Position numbers and translations under genes: made by a program
Notes under the pieces: model-generated
Databases searched by the model: none
The model's input: the letters and a program-made list of their open reading frames with translations, nothing else
Told to the model about the DNA's origin: nothing
Source of the DNA: Syncephalis fuscata
Lineage: Eukaryota; Zoopagomycota; Zoopagomycetes; Zoopagales; Piptocephalidaceae
Assembly (NCBI GenBank): GCA_025786725.1
Contig: JAHLTZ010000004.1
Span: 682,001 to 746,000 of the forward strand
Reading direction: 5' to 3'
Length of the DNA: 64,000 nt
Shown here: positions 34,618 through 47,095 of the stretch, piece by piece
Layout of the letters: each line of letters begins with the position of its first letter
Position numbering within the stretch: position 1 is the first letter of the stretch

Positions 34618-36615
34618 GCTGAAGAAATCAATGAGCAATTACTATTAACAAGATTTTGAATTGTAGTCGTCCTACAACATATCAATAGAAATGCATGATA
34701 AGCTTTATTTATATTCTATGCTTGCAGTTATTTGTGCTATCAATATGCTTTTTTTGCCTGGCTTCAGTCAAATCATTGACGGCATGACATTAGTTAAAGC
34801 CGTTCATGTCTAGTCTTATTGCCATGCAAATGTTTGTCAAGGCATGTCATGTAATTGGTACCAGACAGCTGAAAGCAAATATGGCATAGCGCATGTCATA
34901 TTGCTCCAGTACTAAAATAACATGCTTTCTACGTGCTAGAATTATACCAGACCAGCCAAGATATAATAAAGATACTTTGCTATGTCTTTGCTCACAAGAT
35001 AGCCAAATTAATTGATTAGTTGATTAATTATGATTCTTTTGTATCCAAAACAAAGACACAGTAGCATTTTATTAAGTTTTTGTGTCATCTTTAATTTATC
35101 TATACTTGTATGTATCCATTCATTCTTAATAATAGCTGATCGCAGTGAAACATTAGTAATAAAATATTGCGCTAGTTGTTAATACATTATAGTATTTTGT
35201 TATATCCATGTTACTAATTTCAACAATGCAAATACTTGAATAATAAATGTCTAAATATACAATAATACTGCATGTGTTGCAAATAACTATGTGCCATTAT
35301 TCTGTACCGCCTTTGAACATAGTATGCTGCAATTTTAAATAGCAAATCATTTATTTGTTGCCTAAACTAGCGCGATTAATGAGTCTGCTCAAATGGTATT
35401 ATCAAAGCAATGGCTAGTTGTTTTGGATTGCCAAAAAGTCCTCAGTAATCCAGCTAACAAAATTTAATTTATAATTTGATTTGATGTAGAAGCAGCACTT
35501 AATGCAGCATTTTCCACTTGATTACAAACACATACTGCTACTGATAATGCAAGTGATAATACTTCTGCCATAATACAAACTAAATTATTCATTGATAGGC
35601 CATGGCTAGATATCTTACTCTACATGCCATTGCTTTCAAATTACATTGTTTATTTATATGCCATGTTTTGTAATGCTTGCCATTTAATGACGACGCCTTT
35701 ATAATTTCTGCCAAAAGCCTTCATTATTTTATTTGTTCTGGTATTTAACACAAAATAAATTATGCTTATTTACTTTATTTTTATTATAAAAACAACTTGA
35801 TTACGCATATGTAATTACTGTTTTTATTTATAGCTAAACTCGTTATATTTAGGTATGATAGCGTACACTCACTAGCAAAAGTAGTCTCAGAAATAAACAA
35901 AGCATGCTGTGATTTGATATAAAATAATGTTTATCTGTTTAATAAATAGCCAAATTTACATACCAATTGTTCATTGGATACAATAATAGTGTTGATATTC
36001 TGATAATGATGGTAATGACAATAATAATTTACATTGCCAGTGTTCATATGATGTAATTTCGACGGTGGATTATTAAATGATGATTAGTTATTACTGGCTA
36101 ATTAGATGTATAATGGGAATTTCAGTTAGGTAATATTTAAACTCCAAAATAACCAATATTTTAATTTGCACGTTATAATCATCTAATGATTACATGCTAA
36201 GATAAGAATGTTTTTTAAAATATGATGCAATAAGAGAGGCTGTAACTGGTTATGTTGAAACGCCGCCTATTTTACTTGCACACACGTGAATCGGAATAAC
36301 GTCAAAAAAAGGACAGCAATTAGCACATGGAAATCACGTGGAATAATTCAACTTTGCTTGATCAAGCCACTCAAACAGCGTGATGTTTCATGCTTCAGCT
36401 AGCGTGACCTAACCTGTTCGGTAAAACGCTTTGGTTCTTTTAATTTCCCACTTTCGCTATTTCTTCTATTTTCTACGCTAACTTAATTACATAATTGGCC
36501 GTGTATAAATATTTGCTTATTTGACAGATTAAACATAAGTTTCTTTATTAGTTATCACTTCTATTTCTCTCGATTAGCAGCACTTGAATTAAATACAGTT
36601 TATTAAATCTTTACG
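34618..36615. other. AT-rich intergenic region; SDR promoter at its right end
   Basis: About 2 kb without a gene. The last 350 bp is less AT-rich and has two CACGTG sites (36283, 36335) and a TATA-like GTATAAATATTTG near 36503. Confidence 0.5.
36283..36340. promoter_or_regulatory. Paired CACGTG (E-box) sites upstream of the SDR gene
   Basis: CACGTG at 36283-36288 and 36335-36340, about 280-330 bp before the start codon. CACGTG is the core site for fungal bHLH factors such as Cbf1. Functional role is inferred. Confidence 0.4.
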
Positions 36616-37664
36616 ATGGGTTGGTTATGCAAAGAATATACCACTGAAAAGATTCCAGACCTAACGGGAAAGGTACAGTTTAGTGTATTTATTCTTGGCT
36701 ACTCTCTAATCTATTTGTTATTCCATAGGTCTCTGTTGTTACTGGCGCCAACACGGGTATTGGCTACCATATTGCCTTGGAGCTAGCCAGGAATGGGAGC
36801 CGAGTGTATGTTGCCTGCCGCAATGAAGAGCGTGCACAAACGGCCATTGAGAAGATTAAAGAGGACATTAAAAAGAACTGTACTGAAAACAAAGCAGAAC
36901 CCGATCTTCGATTTCTAGCTTTGGATTTAAACAGTCTTGCTAAAGTTGATGCTGCGGCGAAGGAGCTAATAGCTGCCGAATCACAGATTCATATACTTAT
37001 CAATAATGCCGGTATAATGGCAATGCCTTATTCGTTGACTGAAGACGGGATCGAATCGCAATTTGGAGTAAACCACGTTGGTCCAACGCTATTTACGCAT
37101 CGCCTATTGCCAACCATCCTTAATAGCGGTACCGCTGACGATCCTGCACGCATCATTTTTACTGCTAGCATGGCACATTATTATACATACAGTGGCGGTG
37201 TTGGTCTTACTTTGGAGGCTATTAATGACAAAAAAGCATTTGACACGATGAAGTGCTACGGCCAGTCAAAATTGGCCAATATCCTGGCCTCTAGCCAATT
37301 TGCCAGACAAGTTTCACAGGGCACTGACCGTCCAACAGTCCTCGTCAACGCAGTGCATCCGGGAATAGTCAATTCTGAGCTTAGTCGTAATGTTCCGAGG
37401 TCGCTTGGCTGGGTTTTAATTCAAGTAAACAAATTGCTCTATGGTTTGTTTTCTATGTCCTCGGCAAATGGTGCGTTGACTTCGCTTTATGCTGCTACGT
37501 CGGATGAAGTAAAGGAAAAAGGGTACAATGGCAAATACTTTATTCCATACGGCAAACTATCAACTCCCAGTAGCTATGCACGAGATATAACATTGCAGGA
37601 TAATTTATGGACGTTTACACAATCTATTATCAGCGAAAAGCTGAAACAGAACACCAAACAGTAA
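36616..37664 (+). CDS. Short-chain dehydrogenase/reductase (retinol dehydrogenase/WWOX-like)
   Basis: NAD(P)-dependent oxidoreductase with a Rossmann fold. Exon 1 is 36616-36672 and exon 2 is 36729-37664, joined in phase 0 at LTGK/VSVVTGANTGIG. Motifs: TGANTGIG cofactor loop, CRN (Arg after beta-2, suggesting NADP preference), NNAGIM, the catalytic Ser in FTASMAHY, YGQSKLAN with the catalytic Tyr and Lys, and HPGIV. About 331 residues, the usual length for this extended SDR group. Substrate not determinable; relatives act on retinoids, steroids or xenobiotic carbonyls. Confidence 0.93.
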
Positions 37665-37949
37665 ACTACGTAATGTAGCCTGAATTTACTACATTTGTTG
37701 CAAATTATAAATAAATGCTACTAATATTTAACATTATACCTTTCCGTTATGGTTATAGTTATGCTTATTATATTCGTTATTTTACAAACAATATGCTTTA
37801 TAATAAGTAGCTTTTGGTATCAAATGGCTTTTATTATATTTGTTATTTTACTAATAACATGTTGGAACGAATTGTGTCAAAACATGCAGTTAATGTAGCT
37901 AATAAAAATAATAGTTATTAATAAATATTGGTTAATAAAACATATAACA

Positions 37950-38225
37950 ATATAGAGCAAGACAAATAGATAAAGGAAATTACATAAATATTAATAATAA
38001 AACTAAGTGTATACAATTAAGTTAGTGAGATAAGCAAAATGAGTAAATGCTTATAGTAAATAAAGTTAGCAATAAACACGCAGACTTTTATTAATAGTGC
38101 ATGATCAATAAACGATGGAGTCATATAAATGGATAGATGATATATGCATACTGAATAATAAATCTATGCTGATGAGTATTTGATGATTAATATCATTACG
38201 ATCCAACATCATGTTTAATAATTAA
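37950..38225 (+). repeat. Dispersed repeat R2, copy 3
   Basis: Closest to copy 1 (20530-20830): both share GATAGAT/GATATATGCATACT and AATAAATCTAT followed by GATGAGTATTT. Not coding. Confidence 0.65.
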
Positions 38226-38240
38226 ATATTTAATTTAAAA

Positions 38241-38429
38241 CACGTGCTATTAAAACAATTTTTCTGTAGATTGCGATACGCGCCAAATACGTATTTAATG
38301 GAAATATATAAAATTAGTACCAATCAATATAAATATCAGTATTAGTTTGTAAAACGTGGAGCTTGAAACAAAATAGGTCATAGGTCAGTTAACATCCTTA
38401 GCGATTGTCAAATGCTAGCAAAACACGTG
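38241..38429. promoter_or_regulatory. Two copies of an AAACACGTGYTATTA element
   Basis: AAAACACGTGCTATTA (CACGTG at 38241-38246) and AAAACACGTGTTATTA (CACGTG at 38424-38429), 180 bp apart and about 290-470 bp upstream of fungalysin. Similarity extends well beyond the 6-bp core, so a shared binding site is likely; the factor is unknown. Confidence 0.5.
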
Positions 38430-38711
38430 TTATTATGACAAAGTTTGGTACACTGCAGCACGCGTTGTTTCTAACATTTTGTATAGATAGCAACTAATAT
38501 CACATGGTAATACTAAATACCTTGAAGCGGAGCAATATAGGCCTATTCTTTTAGCTGAAACTTTTAATTATTGCCTACATCAACGGATTATAATGCTATT
38601 TAAAGTCCCATTCACGGCTGGGATGTATTTTGTATAATCTTTTATTAATTTAACAAAATACTTGATTATTCATACTATCTTACTCGCGTTTATTTTATTT
38701 TTACGATACTC

Positions 38712-40619
38712 ATGAATACCCAGTTTATTTTTGTTTTGCTAGCTGTGGTGGCAGCGGCCGTTGGCTTACCAGCAGAGCGTATTAACATTGACAATATCCG
38801 CGCTGGGCCGCTATCAAACTACGAAATGGAGATCATGCCGGGGACGTCATTAAAGCGTACTGCTCATTTTGGGCCGGTCGAAGATCCAGTACAAGTGGCA
38901 AGAAGCTTTGCAGAAAAAACGCTCAAAATTATACCGGGCAGCTACAAGGTCAAGGATGTGTACAAGACAACCAGAAACGGAATTACCCATGTATTTCTCA
39001 AGCAAGTAGAACACGGCGTTGAAATAGTTAATGCCGATTGCGCTATTCACGTCAGTTCAGGTGGCGATATAGTAGCCCACAGTGATACCTTTTATCATAA
39101 CAAGGATGTCACGAAGCAAAAGCTGTGGAATGGCCATCTTTCAAAAAGATTTGTACGGCCACGGGATGCTTTCAAGGTATTGGCCGACTATATTGGGAAG
39201 CCTGTGAATATTAAAGAAATCAACGAAGTACCACACACCGATGAGATCAATCATAAATCTCAGTTTCTGTTAAACTTTCCGTCGTTCTTCTATAACAAAG
39301 TAATTGCCCAGCAGTCTTATGTTCATACCAAAGGTGGAGAGCTTGAGTCGACCTGGGAGTTTTTTGTGGATCTCAATGAGAACTATTTCAATGTCCATGT
39401 TTCTGCAGATGGACAGCAAGTACTTTCATTAAATGACTGGACATCCGCCGCTTCATATAATGTTATCCGGATGGGAGACAACGATTTAGGGACCAGCCAA
39501 CGTACCACCGTTGATAAACCTGAGAACGTTAACGCATCACCTAATGGCTGGCATAACTATGGAGGAAATCCAACCAATACAACGTGGGGCAACAATGTCA
39601 ATGCCAAAGCACAAGAAAAAAATAGCGGTGTTCCTACTGTGCAGCCAGAATCCAAAGAGCTTATATTCGACTATTCAATCGATTTAACTAAAGATCCTAG
39701 TGAATACAAAGCAGCAGCAGTTGTCAATCTGTTTTACGTCACTAATATCATGCACGATGTTTTCTATCAGTACGGATTTGACGAACAAGCAGGCAACTTT
39801 CAGAAAGACAATTTTGGCAAGGGTGGTCTAGGAAATGATGAAGTGGACGCCAGTGCGCAGGATCCGCTTTCTTTGAATAACGCATATTTCCATGCGCCGC
39901 CCGATGGCCAGCAGCCTCGTATGAAGATGTACTTGTGGACTGGTTATACACCAAAACGTGATGGTGATTTTGTCAATGACATTATTGTTCATGAATACTC
40001 GCATGGTATTTCCAGTCGTCTCACTGGAGGTCCATCCAATGCCAACTGTCTTTCAGATCGCGAATCTCTTGGAATGAGCGAAGGTTGGGGCGATTTCTTC
40101 AGCGTCTTTTTGCGATTGAAAGCGACCGACAAAAGCGATAAGAGTATGATGATAGGTGAATACGTTCAGGAAAATGGAATACGCGTTTATCCATATTCTA
40201 CCAACAAAAAAACAAATCCTACAAGTTACGGCCTAGTTTATACGTTTAATTGGCGCGAATGGCATAAAATTGGAGAGATTTGGGCCAATATTCTTTATGA
40301 AATGTACTGGGGATTTGTGGAAAAGTTAGGCTTTGAAGAAAACAAATACTCGGCAAATCGCAACAAGGGCAATACACTTGCCGTGCAATTAGTAGTGGAT
40401 GCCATGAAGCTACAGCCGTGCAATCCCACCTTTATATCCGGGCGTGATGCTATCCTTCAAGCGGAAAAAGTAATTACAGGCGGCCAATATAAGTGCATTA
40501 TATGGACTGCTTTTGCCAAACGCGGTGTTGGCTTCAATGCAACTACAGATGGCGTTGGCAAAGTAGCTGAGGATACATCTTTGCCACGTGACTGTAAAAA
40601 GGACGACATTTTTAGTTAG
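38712..40619 (+). CDS. Extracellular metalloprotease, fungalysin (M36)
   Basis: Single exon, 635 residues. Order: signal peptide (MNTQFIFVLLAVVAAAVG), FTP-type inhibitory propeptide (to about residue 240), then the catalytic domain with HEYSHGIS (HExxH zinc motif) and EGWGDFFS (third zinc ligand Glu). N-terminal conserved segment of the mature enzyme: SPNGWHNYGG. Length matches the family (about 600-650). It is made as an inactive precursor, secreted and self-processed, and degrades extracellular proteins. All catalytic residues are intact. It lacks introns, unlike most neighbours. The two upstream CACGTG elements are a candidate control site. Confidence 0.97.
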   Translation: MNTQFIFVLLAVVAAAVGLPAERINIDNIRAGPLSNYEMEIMPGTSLKRTAHFGPVEDPVQVARSFAEKTLKIIPGSYKVKDVYKTTRNGITHVFLKQVEHGVEIVNADCAIHVSSGGDIVAHSDTFYHNKDVTKQKLWNGHLSKRFVRPRDAFKVLADYIGKPVNIKEINEVPHTDEINHKSQFLLNFPSFFYNKVIAQQSYVHTKGGELESTWEFFVDLNENYFNVHVSADGQQVLSLNDWTSAASYNVIRMGDNDLGTSQRTTVDKPENVNASPNGWHNYGGNPTNTTWGNNVNAKAQEKNSGVPTVQPESKELIFDYSIDLTKDPSEYKAAAVVNLFYVTNIMHDVFYQYGFDEQAGNFQKDNFGKGGLGNDEVDASAQDPLSLNNAYFHAPPDGQQPRMKMYLWTGYTPKRDGDFVNDIIVHEYSHGISSRLTGGPSNANCLSDRESLGMSEGWGDFFSVFLRLKATDKSDKSMMIGEYVQENGIRVYPYSTNKKTNPTSYGLVYTFNWREWHKIGEIWANILYEMYWGFVEKLGFEENKYSANRNKGNTLAVQLVVDAMKLQPCNPTFISGRDAILQAEKVITGGQYKCIIWTAFAKRGVGFNATTDGVGKVAEDTSLPRDCKKDDIFS

Positions 40620-43252
40620 TAAATTAATAACAATTTAATGCTTTTGGCTATTACAAGTAATAAACTGCCTTGTATAACAGTATATAAAACTAAGTAATGT
40701 TGTTTATATACAATTTATTAACAATACATACGTATTTTTCTAAGAATGAGCCAAAATAGTGTTACTATTTGCTGAATTACCTAAGTAAACGGTTTTAAAT
40801 TAAAAATTGGGAGTTGCTGTACTTTGACTCTTACATTTTTATTTATCCATTTCGCCCCTCAACACTTTTAAATACCATTAAACATTCACTCATTACTATA
40901 GCATGTATAATATTACATTCAACACTAATCAATTCATATGTAATTATCAATACAATAATGTAATTAAATATGCACATTACGGTATTAGTTGAAGTTAAAA
41001 TAACATTTGATAAAAGATTTTACACCGAATTACTAAACATCTTTGTCGAAATGGTTTACAATTATAAAAAGAATAAATAATTGCAATTATTAAATATGAT
41101 TATTATAATATGCAAATGTGGTTCAAGTAAACAGAAACGAGATAGAAAAGAAATAGATTATATAACAGTTTGGTGTGCAGTATGACAAACAGGTAACAGA
41201 AGTAATGTGGAACAACATGGAATCGCGATTATATGGCTTCTATTAATATCCTATTAATCTTTCTACACTTGGCCAACAGCAACAATAATCGGCCTTAAAT
41301 ATTCCAAAGAAATCAAATAGTATGTTACATTGTTTATTAAATCAATTTATTGACAATATTTTAATAAAAGTAATATAACTATGTTGTGCATCATAACGGT
41401 ATGACTCTGATTGGAATGAATTGTGCTTTGGGGACAGGTGTGGGATTTAAAGTACAATAGCTCGTTAATTTGGGATGGTGATGCCAGACCATCTCAAACC
41501 AGTACAATCACCACAGAGAACGCGGGTTTGTCTTAGTGAGACTTTTTAGATATTAAATGTAAGTTTTATTTAAATGTTTAATATTATTATTAATACAATG
41601 TTTCTTTACATTCTATTCTATGGAAATGATAATGCTATTACATTTATTAATATTTATTGTAAATGATCATTTAAACACAAATTAATCCAATCAAACCGGC
41701 AACTATTTAAATCGTTAAAATTGATTGCCAGAAAGCAAAATACTGGACTAGTGAAATTGCACTGGTCAATATTAAGCATTTAATGGTTGCTCATATAATT
41801 CTTGTAATGATACTATTAAATCTATTAATAAATATATTACAAATTATGTTGCTGCATCCTCAATTGTAAAATCAAAGATATACAAATAAAAATATCAAGT
41901 ACATATTTAATTATTTAATATACACTAACAATTGTAATAACTTAATAGGTGCTATCGTTTTTTATTACAAAGCTTGATTTGCTTTTGATTCAATAAAAAA
42001 AGCATTGCTATAACACCAATAATCAATGATGTAACGTTGACCAAGTAACCAAAGGAGAAAAAGAAATAAAATTAGTAGCTTAGTCAAATGTTTTAATTTC
42101 AATTAATAAAGAATAACATCAGTATCAAATGCCTTTAACTTATAAAAATAGCTCAGATTAGCATATTTATAGCAAAAGTTGTAATTGTATAGACTCTGAT
42201 ATAAACTAAAACAAATTGGATTATAAAAAGCATCTTTATTATTATTTGAGTAACAGTATTGTGTATTTATAATACTGTTGAATAATAAAAGCTACAAAGC
42301 TAAAACCCCTGATGGAAAAAAGCTAACTACAATGGCATGCAGCGATTTTAATTTAAAACTTTGTTTATTTACGTAATCTAGTCAATTGTAGCAATATTAA
42401 CGGCAACACCAAATGTGTTTTATTTGTTAAAATACTTCCAATAATGTATTTGTAGTGAATGCAATTCAAAAAATATAGCACAAAAATATGCTTTGTAAAG
42501 ATTGATACTAATAATGTTAAAGCAAACGTTTTTATTGAAAAACAAATACAAACTACTAATAAAACAGTTATCAAGAAAAAAACGTGCCATTAAAGAATGC
42601 TTAATTTGTGGTGAACGCCATTGAAACAAAGTATGGGGCAAATAAAAATGATTTTATTTATTTAATAAATTTAATAAGTTTAAAAGGAATTTATTATGGC
42701 AAAATTTAAAACAACGTATTTTTCTAAATAAAATTTAAAAAACAGTGTATTTATCTTATATGTATCAAATTTTTTAAAAGTGCATTTTTGCAATTAAAAT
42801 TAAAAAACGGTGTATTTTCAAAAATTTTCTTTGTTATATGATATAACTTTATACTTCAATATATGGTGATGTTTAGAATGATGCGCTTCAAAGGGTAGAG
42901 CTATTAATTACTTGTTGATATGTAGGCCTCAAATAACTATTTTTGATTAACAATCTCGTGTTTGTAAAATAGGCCGAGTTTCCGAAAAGCAAGTATTTAT
43001 ATGTGCCTCCTTAATCGTTACAGTCAACAAAATTTCTGAATGGCCCAGGCACCAGTCTCACGTGTGTAACACTCATATATAACCACATGATAAGTTTCCT
43101 TGACTGACTTGTCCATCAACCCCTTTATAAACAATATTCCTGGTCGCTTCCCACGTATTTTCTTTGTTAGGTTTCAACTTATCAGTTATTCGTACAAGTT
43201 TTTGTTAGTTTTTAGGCAATCATACTTTTTAATATAAATTAATTTTTAAAAT
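40620..43252. other. AT-rich region carrying inverted-repeat arm 1
   Basis: No supportable gene. Arm 1 of the large inverted repeat lies at 41721-42760. Short open frames within it (for example 42420-42641) reappear unchanged in arm 2 only because the DNA is duplicated. Confidence 0.55.
41721..42760 (+). repeat. Large inverted repeat flanking the sphingosine-kinase gene, arm 1
   Basis: About 1040 bp, nearly identical (a handful of differences seen, one of them a single A in a run) to the reverse complement of 45762-46800. Outer boundary at TTGATTGCCAGAAAGC, inner at ACAGTGTATTTATCTTATA. The 3.0-kb spacer contains the sphingosine-kinase gene. Confidence 0.95.
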
Positions 43253-45601
43253 ATGACCGGTGACAATAAGGTTATGAATGAATTTACAGCAATGGAAGGG
43301 TCGACTTTTACCGAAGTCAAGCCAAGTCATTCAGACAGTAAAGATATTATAAACACGAGTCAAGACACAGTTTCAATCGGCTCTGATGAATTTACTGTCA
43401 ATAATAGCAGCGATGATATCAGCAATACGTGCAGTGGCGATAGTCGTGTGCTTCACCAGCAAGAAGGTGTGAATAGCTGGTGGAAAGGTGGAGGTAGTCG
43501 TTATTTGGCTGGCACGCTGCAGCTGGCACGGGAAACGATGTCAACGTACGATAAAACCAGCAAACGAACAGCAGCGTTTTTAATTTGGTCGCATTGTACA
43601 AGCCCAACCGATACTAAATCAATTTCACGCTCGAGTACTTTACGGCTGCGACGGGCCTTAACAATGAAGAAGAAATCAAAAGGTATTTATTAATTATTTA
43701 AATTTGATTAATTATTTGACACATATTATTTTTACGCTATTAGATAATCGAGTAATTCGGGTGCCGTTAGAAAGATGCTATGCCGTTCATCGTACATCGT
43801 TGTCGATTCTATCGGAGGGGTATCAAGGATCATCGGTTGTCGATGGTGGTGGCAGCAATTTATTTTCAGCCTTGGCAGCTCTTAAGCATATTGCACCAAT
43901 CGAAGGATTGAACGATGCTGATCAATTTGCAGAGAAGCTCAAAATAACAACTCGGCAACTTGAGGCGGAAAGGGAGAATAGATCCGAGGAAGCAAAGAGT
44001 GGACAATATTTGGTTACAGTATTCGGTGTAGAACAAACTGGATTGAAATCACGTCTTAGAGCATGGACATTTGCATTTTTTAGTGATGTTATGGCCGATG
44101 CTTGGACAATGTGGCTGCGACAAGAGATTTACGGGCCAAAAGGTAAGCAAATAAATAATCTAGTATTCTATTTTTATTGATATAGTTTATTAATCTTCTT
44201 GATCTAGGCTTACCACCTCGATCACATATATTGGCGATTCTTAATCCATTCGGCGGTACACGTAGTGCTAAACATATTTACCAACAAATAGTTGAGCCTA
44301 TGATGAAACTGTCTGGCGTTAATGTTACATTACTTGGTAAGTGAATAATAGAATAGAACAATTAACACTAGAACTGTCGATGCTAATGCTGACCATTATA
44401 GAAACGAAGCGGGCTAAACACGCAACTGAGTTTGTACGGGAATTAGATTTGAGTCAATATGATGGATTAGTATCTGTTAGTGGTGATGGGCTGTATCATG
44501 AGATTGTGGTAAGTTACAGCAATACAAATTGTGATGACAAAATTGTGACAGCTTTTTATTAGAATGGATTATTATCACGAGAAGATTGGAAAAAGGCATG
44601 TCAGTTTCCTATTGGTATTATTCCAGCCGGTATGTACTTCCCAATATAAATTATGCACATATTAACATTATTGGACTCGATTGATATAGGATCTGGAAAT
44701 GCTATGGCAGTTTCAGTCGATCAACCTACACCGGAACTTGCCACTACATCGGCCATCTGTGGTAAGTTTATTTAGCATTTCTATTTTATTGCGATTCTAA
44801 TTGTATGTTATACTAGGACAAGTACGTCCTATGGATATTATGGCAATTACATCACTGGAGCGCCAAGAGGTCTTTTATGCTCATGAAATGGTTACATGGT
44901 CGCTAGTAGCCGACATTGACATTGAAGCGGATCGTTTCCGATGGGCCGGTCCAGTTCGATTTACAATGTCGGGTTTATGGCGTATTATTAGCCTTCGACG
45001 ATACAAAGCACGTATACACTATCTATTAGACGAAAAAGACCCATCAGCCAGTAAACTATCCAAGTCTGTGGAAAAAGTTGAAGAAGAAAAAGATCCACAA
45101 GTACTTGATGCTAGTGTACCCAGCTCACGACACGGTCCTTCGCTTAAGTATACACAATTCTGTCAAGGACAAACAGATCCATCCTCATTAGCGCTACCCA
45201 AGCATTGGCAGTCTTACGAGGGACCAATTGCCCACTTTATAGCAAGTTCTTTGCCATGGATCAGTGCCGATGCCTATGTTGCTCCGACAGCCGGCATTAG
45301 TTCAGGCCATATTGATCTTATTTGGATGGCCGAGCCAGATCATGGACTACAGCTCATACCGCTTCTAACGGACAATGGCCGAGGCGAGTATTTGAAATCA
45401 CCACATGCCCGATGGCATCAAGTGCGCGCCATGATTTTAGAGCCGTTGGGACGAGTGCGTGACGCCAACCTACGAGGTATTATGGATGTTGATGGTGAAG
45501 TCGTGCCTTGTGAAGCATTGGCCGTTGAATGTCTACCAGGACTGGCTCGTATGATGGTGCCTAACTGGCTAGATGAAGCTCAAGTAGCGCGCCGAGTGTA
45601 A
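43253..45601 (+). CDS. Sphingosine/diacylglycerol kinase family lipid kinase
   Basis: Phosphorylates long-chain bases or a related lipid, using ATP. Seven or so exons with consistent phases: first 43253-43681, last 44818-45601. The N-terminal ~150 residues are low-complexity and a basic stretch (RSSTLRLRR) follows. The catalytic core has HILAILNPFGGTRSAKHIY (nucleotide-binding entry), the SGDGLYHEIVNGLL signature and IPAGSGNAMA. Downstream the LDIMAI-type segment and the lipid-binding part (WSLVADIDIEADRFRWAG) continue to the C-terminal RVRDANLRGIMDVDGEVVPC. SGDG and GSGNA, both intact, are the diagnostic kinase motifs. The gene sits exactly between the arms of a 1-kb inverted repeat. Confidence 0.9.
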
Positions 45602-45761
45602 ATAACTAATCATTATCTTACCAATCTTTTCTTTATAATTACACTATTTTTTTAGTAAACAAAACAATTTAATCTAAATGTACTTGAATGGCAATAGCGT
45701 GCAGTTATTATTAAAATGCTTTATTTATCATCATTTATATGGTATTAGCTTATTTTATTTT

Positions 45762-46800
45762 TATAAGATAAATACACTGTTTTTAAATTTTATTTAGAAA
45801 AATACGTTGTTTTAAATTTTGCCATAATAAATTCCTTTTAAACTTATTAAATTTATTAAATAAATAAAATCATTTTTATTTGCCCCATACTTTGTTTCAA
45901 TGGCGTTCACCACAAATTAAGCATTCTTTAATGGCACGTTTTTTTCTTGATAACTGTTTTATTAGTAGTTTGTATTTGTTTTTCAATAAAAACGTTTGCT
46001 TTAACATTATTAGTATCAATCTTTACAAAGCATATTTTTGTGCTATATTTTTTGAATTGCATTCACTACAAATACATTATTGGAAGTATTTTAACAAATA
46101 AAACACATTTGGTGTTGCCGTTAATATTGCTACAATTGACTAGATTACGTAAATAAACAAAGTTTTAAATTAAAATCGCTGCATGCCATTGTAGTTAGCT
46201 TTTTTCCATCAGGGGTTTTAGCTTTGTAGCTTTTATTATTCAACAGTATTATAAATACACAATACTGTTACTCAAATAATAATAAAGATGCTTTTTATAA
46301 TCCAATTTGTTTTAGTTTATATCAGAGTCTATACAATTACAACTTTTGCTATAAATATGCTAATCTGAGCTATTTTTATAAGTTAAAGGCATTTGATACT
46401 GATGTTATTCTTTATTAATTGAAATTAAAACATTTGACTAAGCTACTAATTTTATTTCTTTTTCTCCTTTGGTTACTTGGTCAACGTTACATCATTGATT
46501 ATTGGTGTTATAGCAATGCTTTTTTTATTGAATCAAAAGCAAATCAAGCTTTGTAATAAAAAACGATAGCACCTATTAAGTTATTACAATTGTTAGTGTA
46601 TATGAAATAATTAAATATGTACTTGATATTTTTATTTGTATATCTTTGATTTTACAATTGAGGATGCAGCAACATAATTTGTAATATATTTATTAATAGA
46701 TTTAATAGTATCATTACAAGAATTATATGAGCAACCATTAAATGCTTAATATTGACCAGTGCAATTTCACTAGTCCAGTATTTTGCTTTCTGGCAATCAA
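45762..46800 (-). repeat. Large inverted repeat flanking the sphingosine-kinase gene, arm 2
   Basis: Reverse-complement partner of 41721-42760. Alignment is essentially gap-free apart from homopolymer length. Confidence 0.95.
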
Positions 46801-46996
46801 AACAAACTGACATCTGCTGTTGGAATGGTCTTCATGAGGACAAATAAGCTGTAATCTTGTTGAATCACTATTTTTTTCTTTAAAAATTACAATTGCTAAT
46901 AAGCTTAAGCTTACCAAAAGCGGTCCTCAGCTTTTTAATACTGTTAAATATAGCTTTTAAATGGTTTGGTAGACATTTGGTAGATTTTTCAAAACA

Positions 46997-47095
46997 GTGT
47001 ATTTTAATAAATAAAATAAAAAACGGTGTATTTATTTATAAAAAGAAAAAAAAAGAAAAACTTAAAATTAAAAGCGGTGTATTTTTCAAAATCTG
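46997..47095 (+). repeat. Short A-rich GTGTATTT repeats
   Basis: Three copies of AAAACRGTGTATTT-type words (AAAACAGTGTATTT, AAAACGGTGTATTT, AAAAGCGGTGTATTT), 30-60 bp apart. Similar copies occur at 42705-42825, on the inner side of arm 1. Confidence 0.6.

Larger units (their letters stand above)
37665..38711. other. Intergenic region with R2 repeat and fungalysin promoter
   Basis: Contains R2 copy 3 (about 37950-38225), and two CACGTG sites before fungalysin. Confidence 0.5.

Noticed and set aside
42365-42641. Overlapping short open frames repeated in the second arm of the inverted repeat
   Set aside because: Their repetition is explained by the DNA duplication; they have no recognisable domain.
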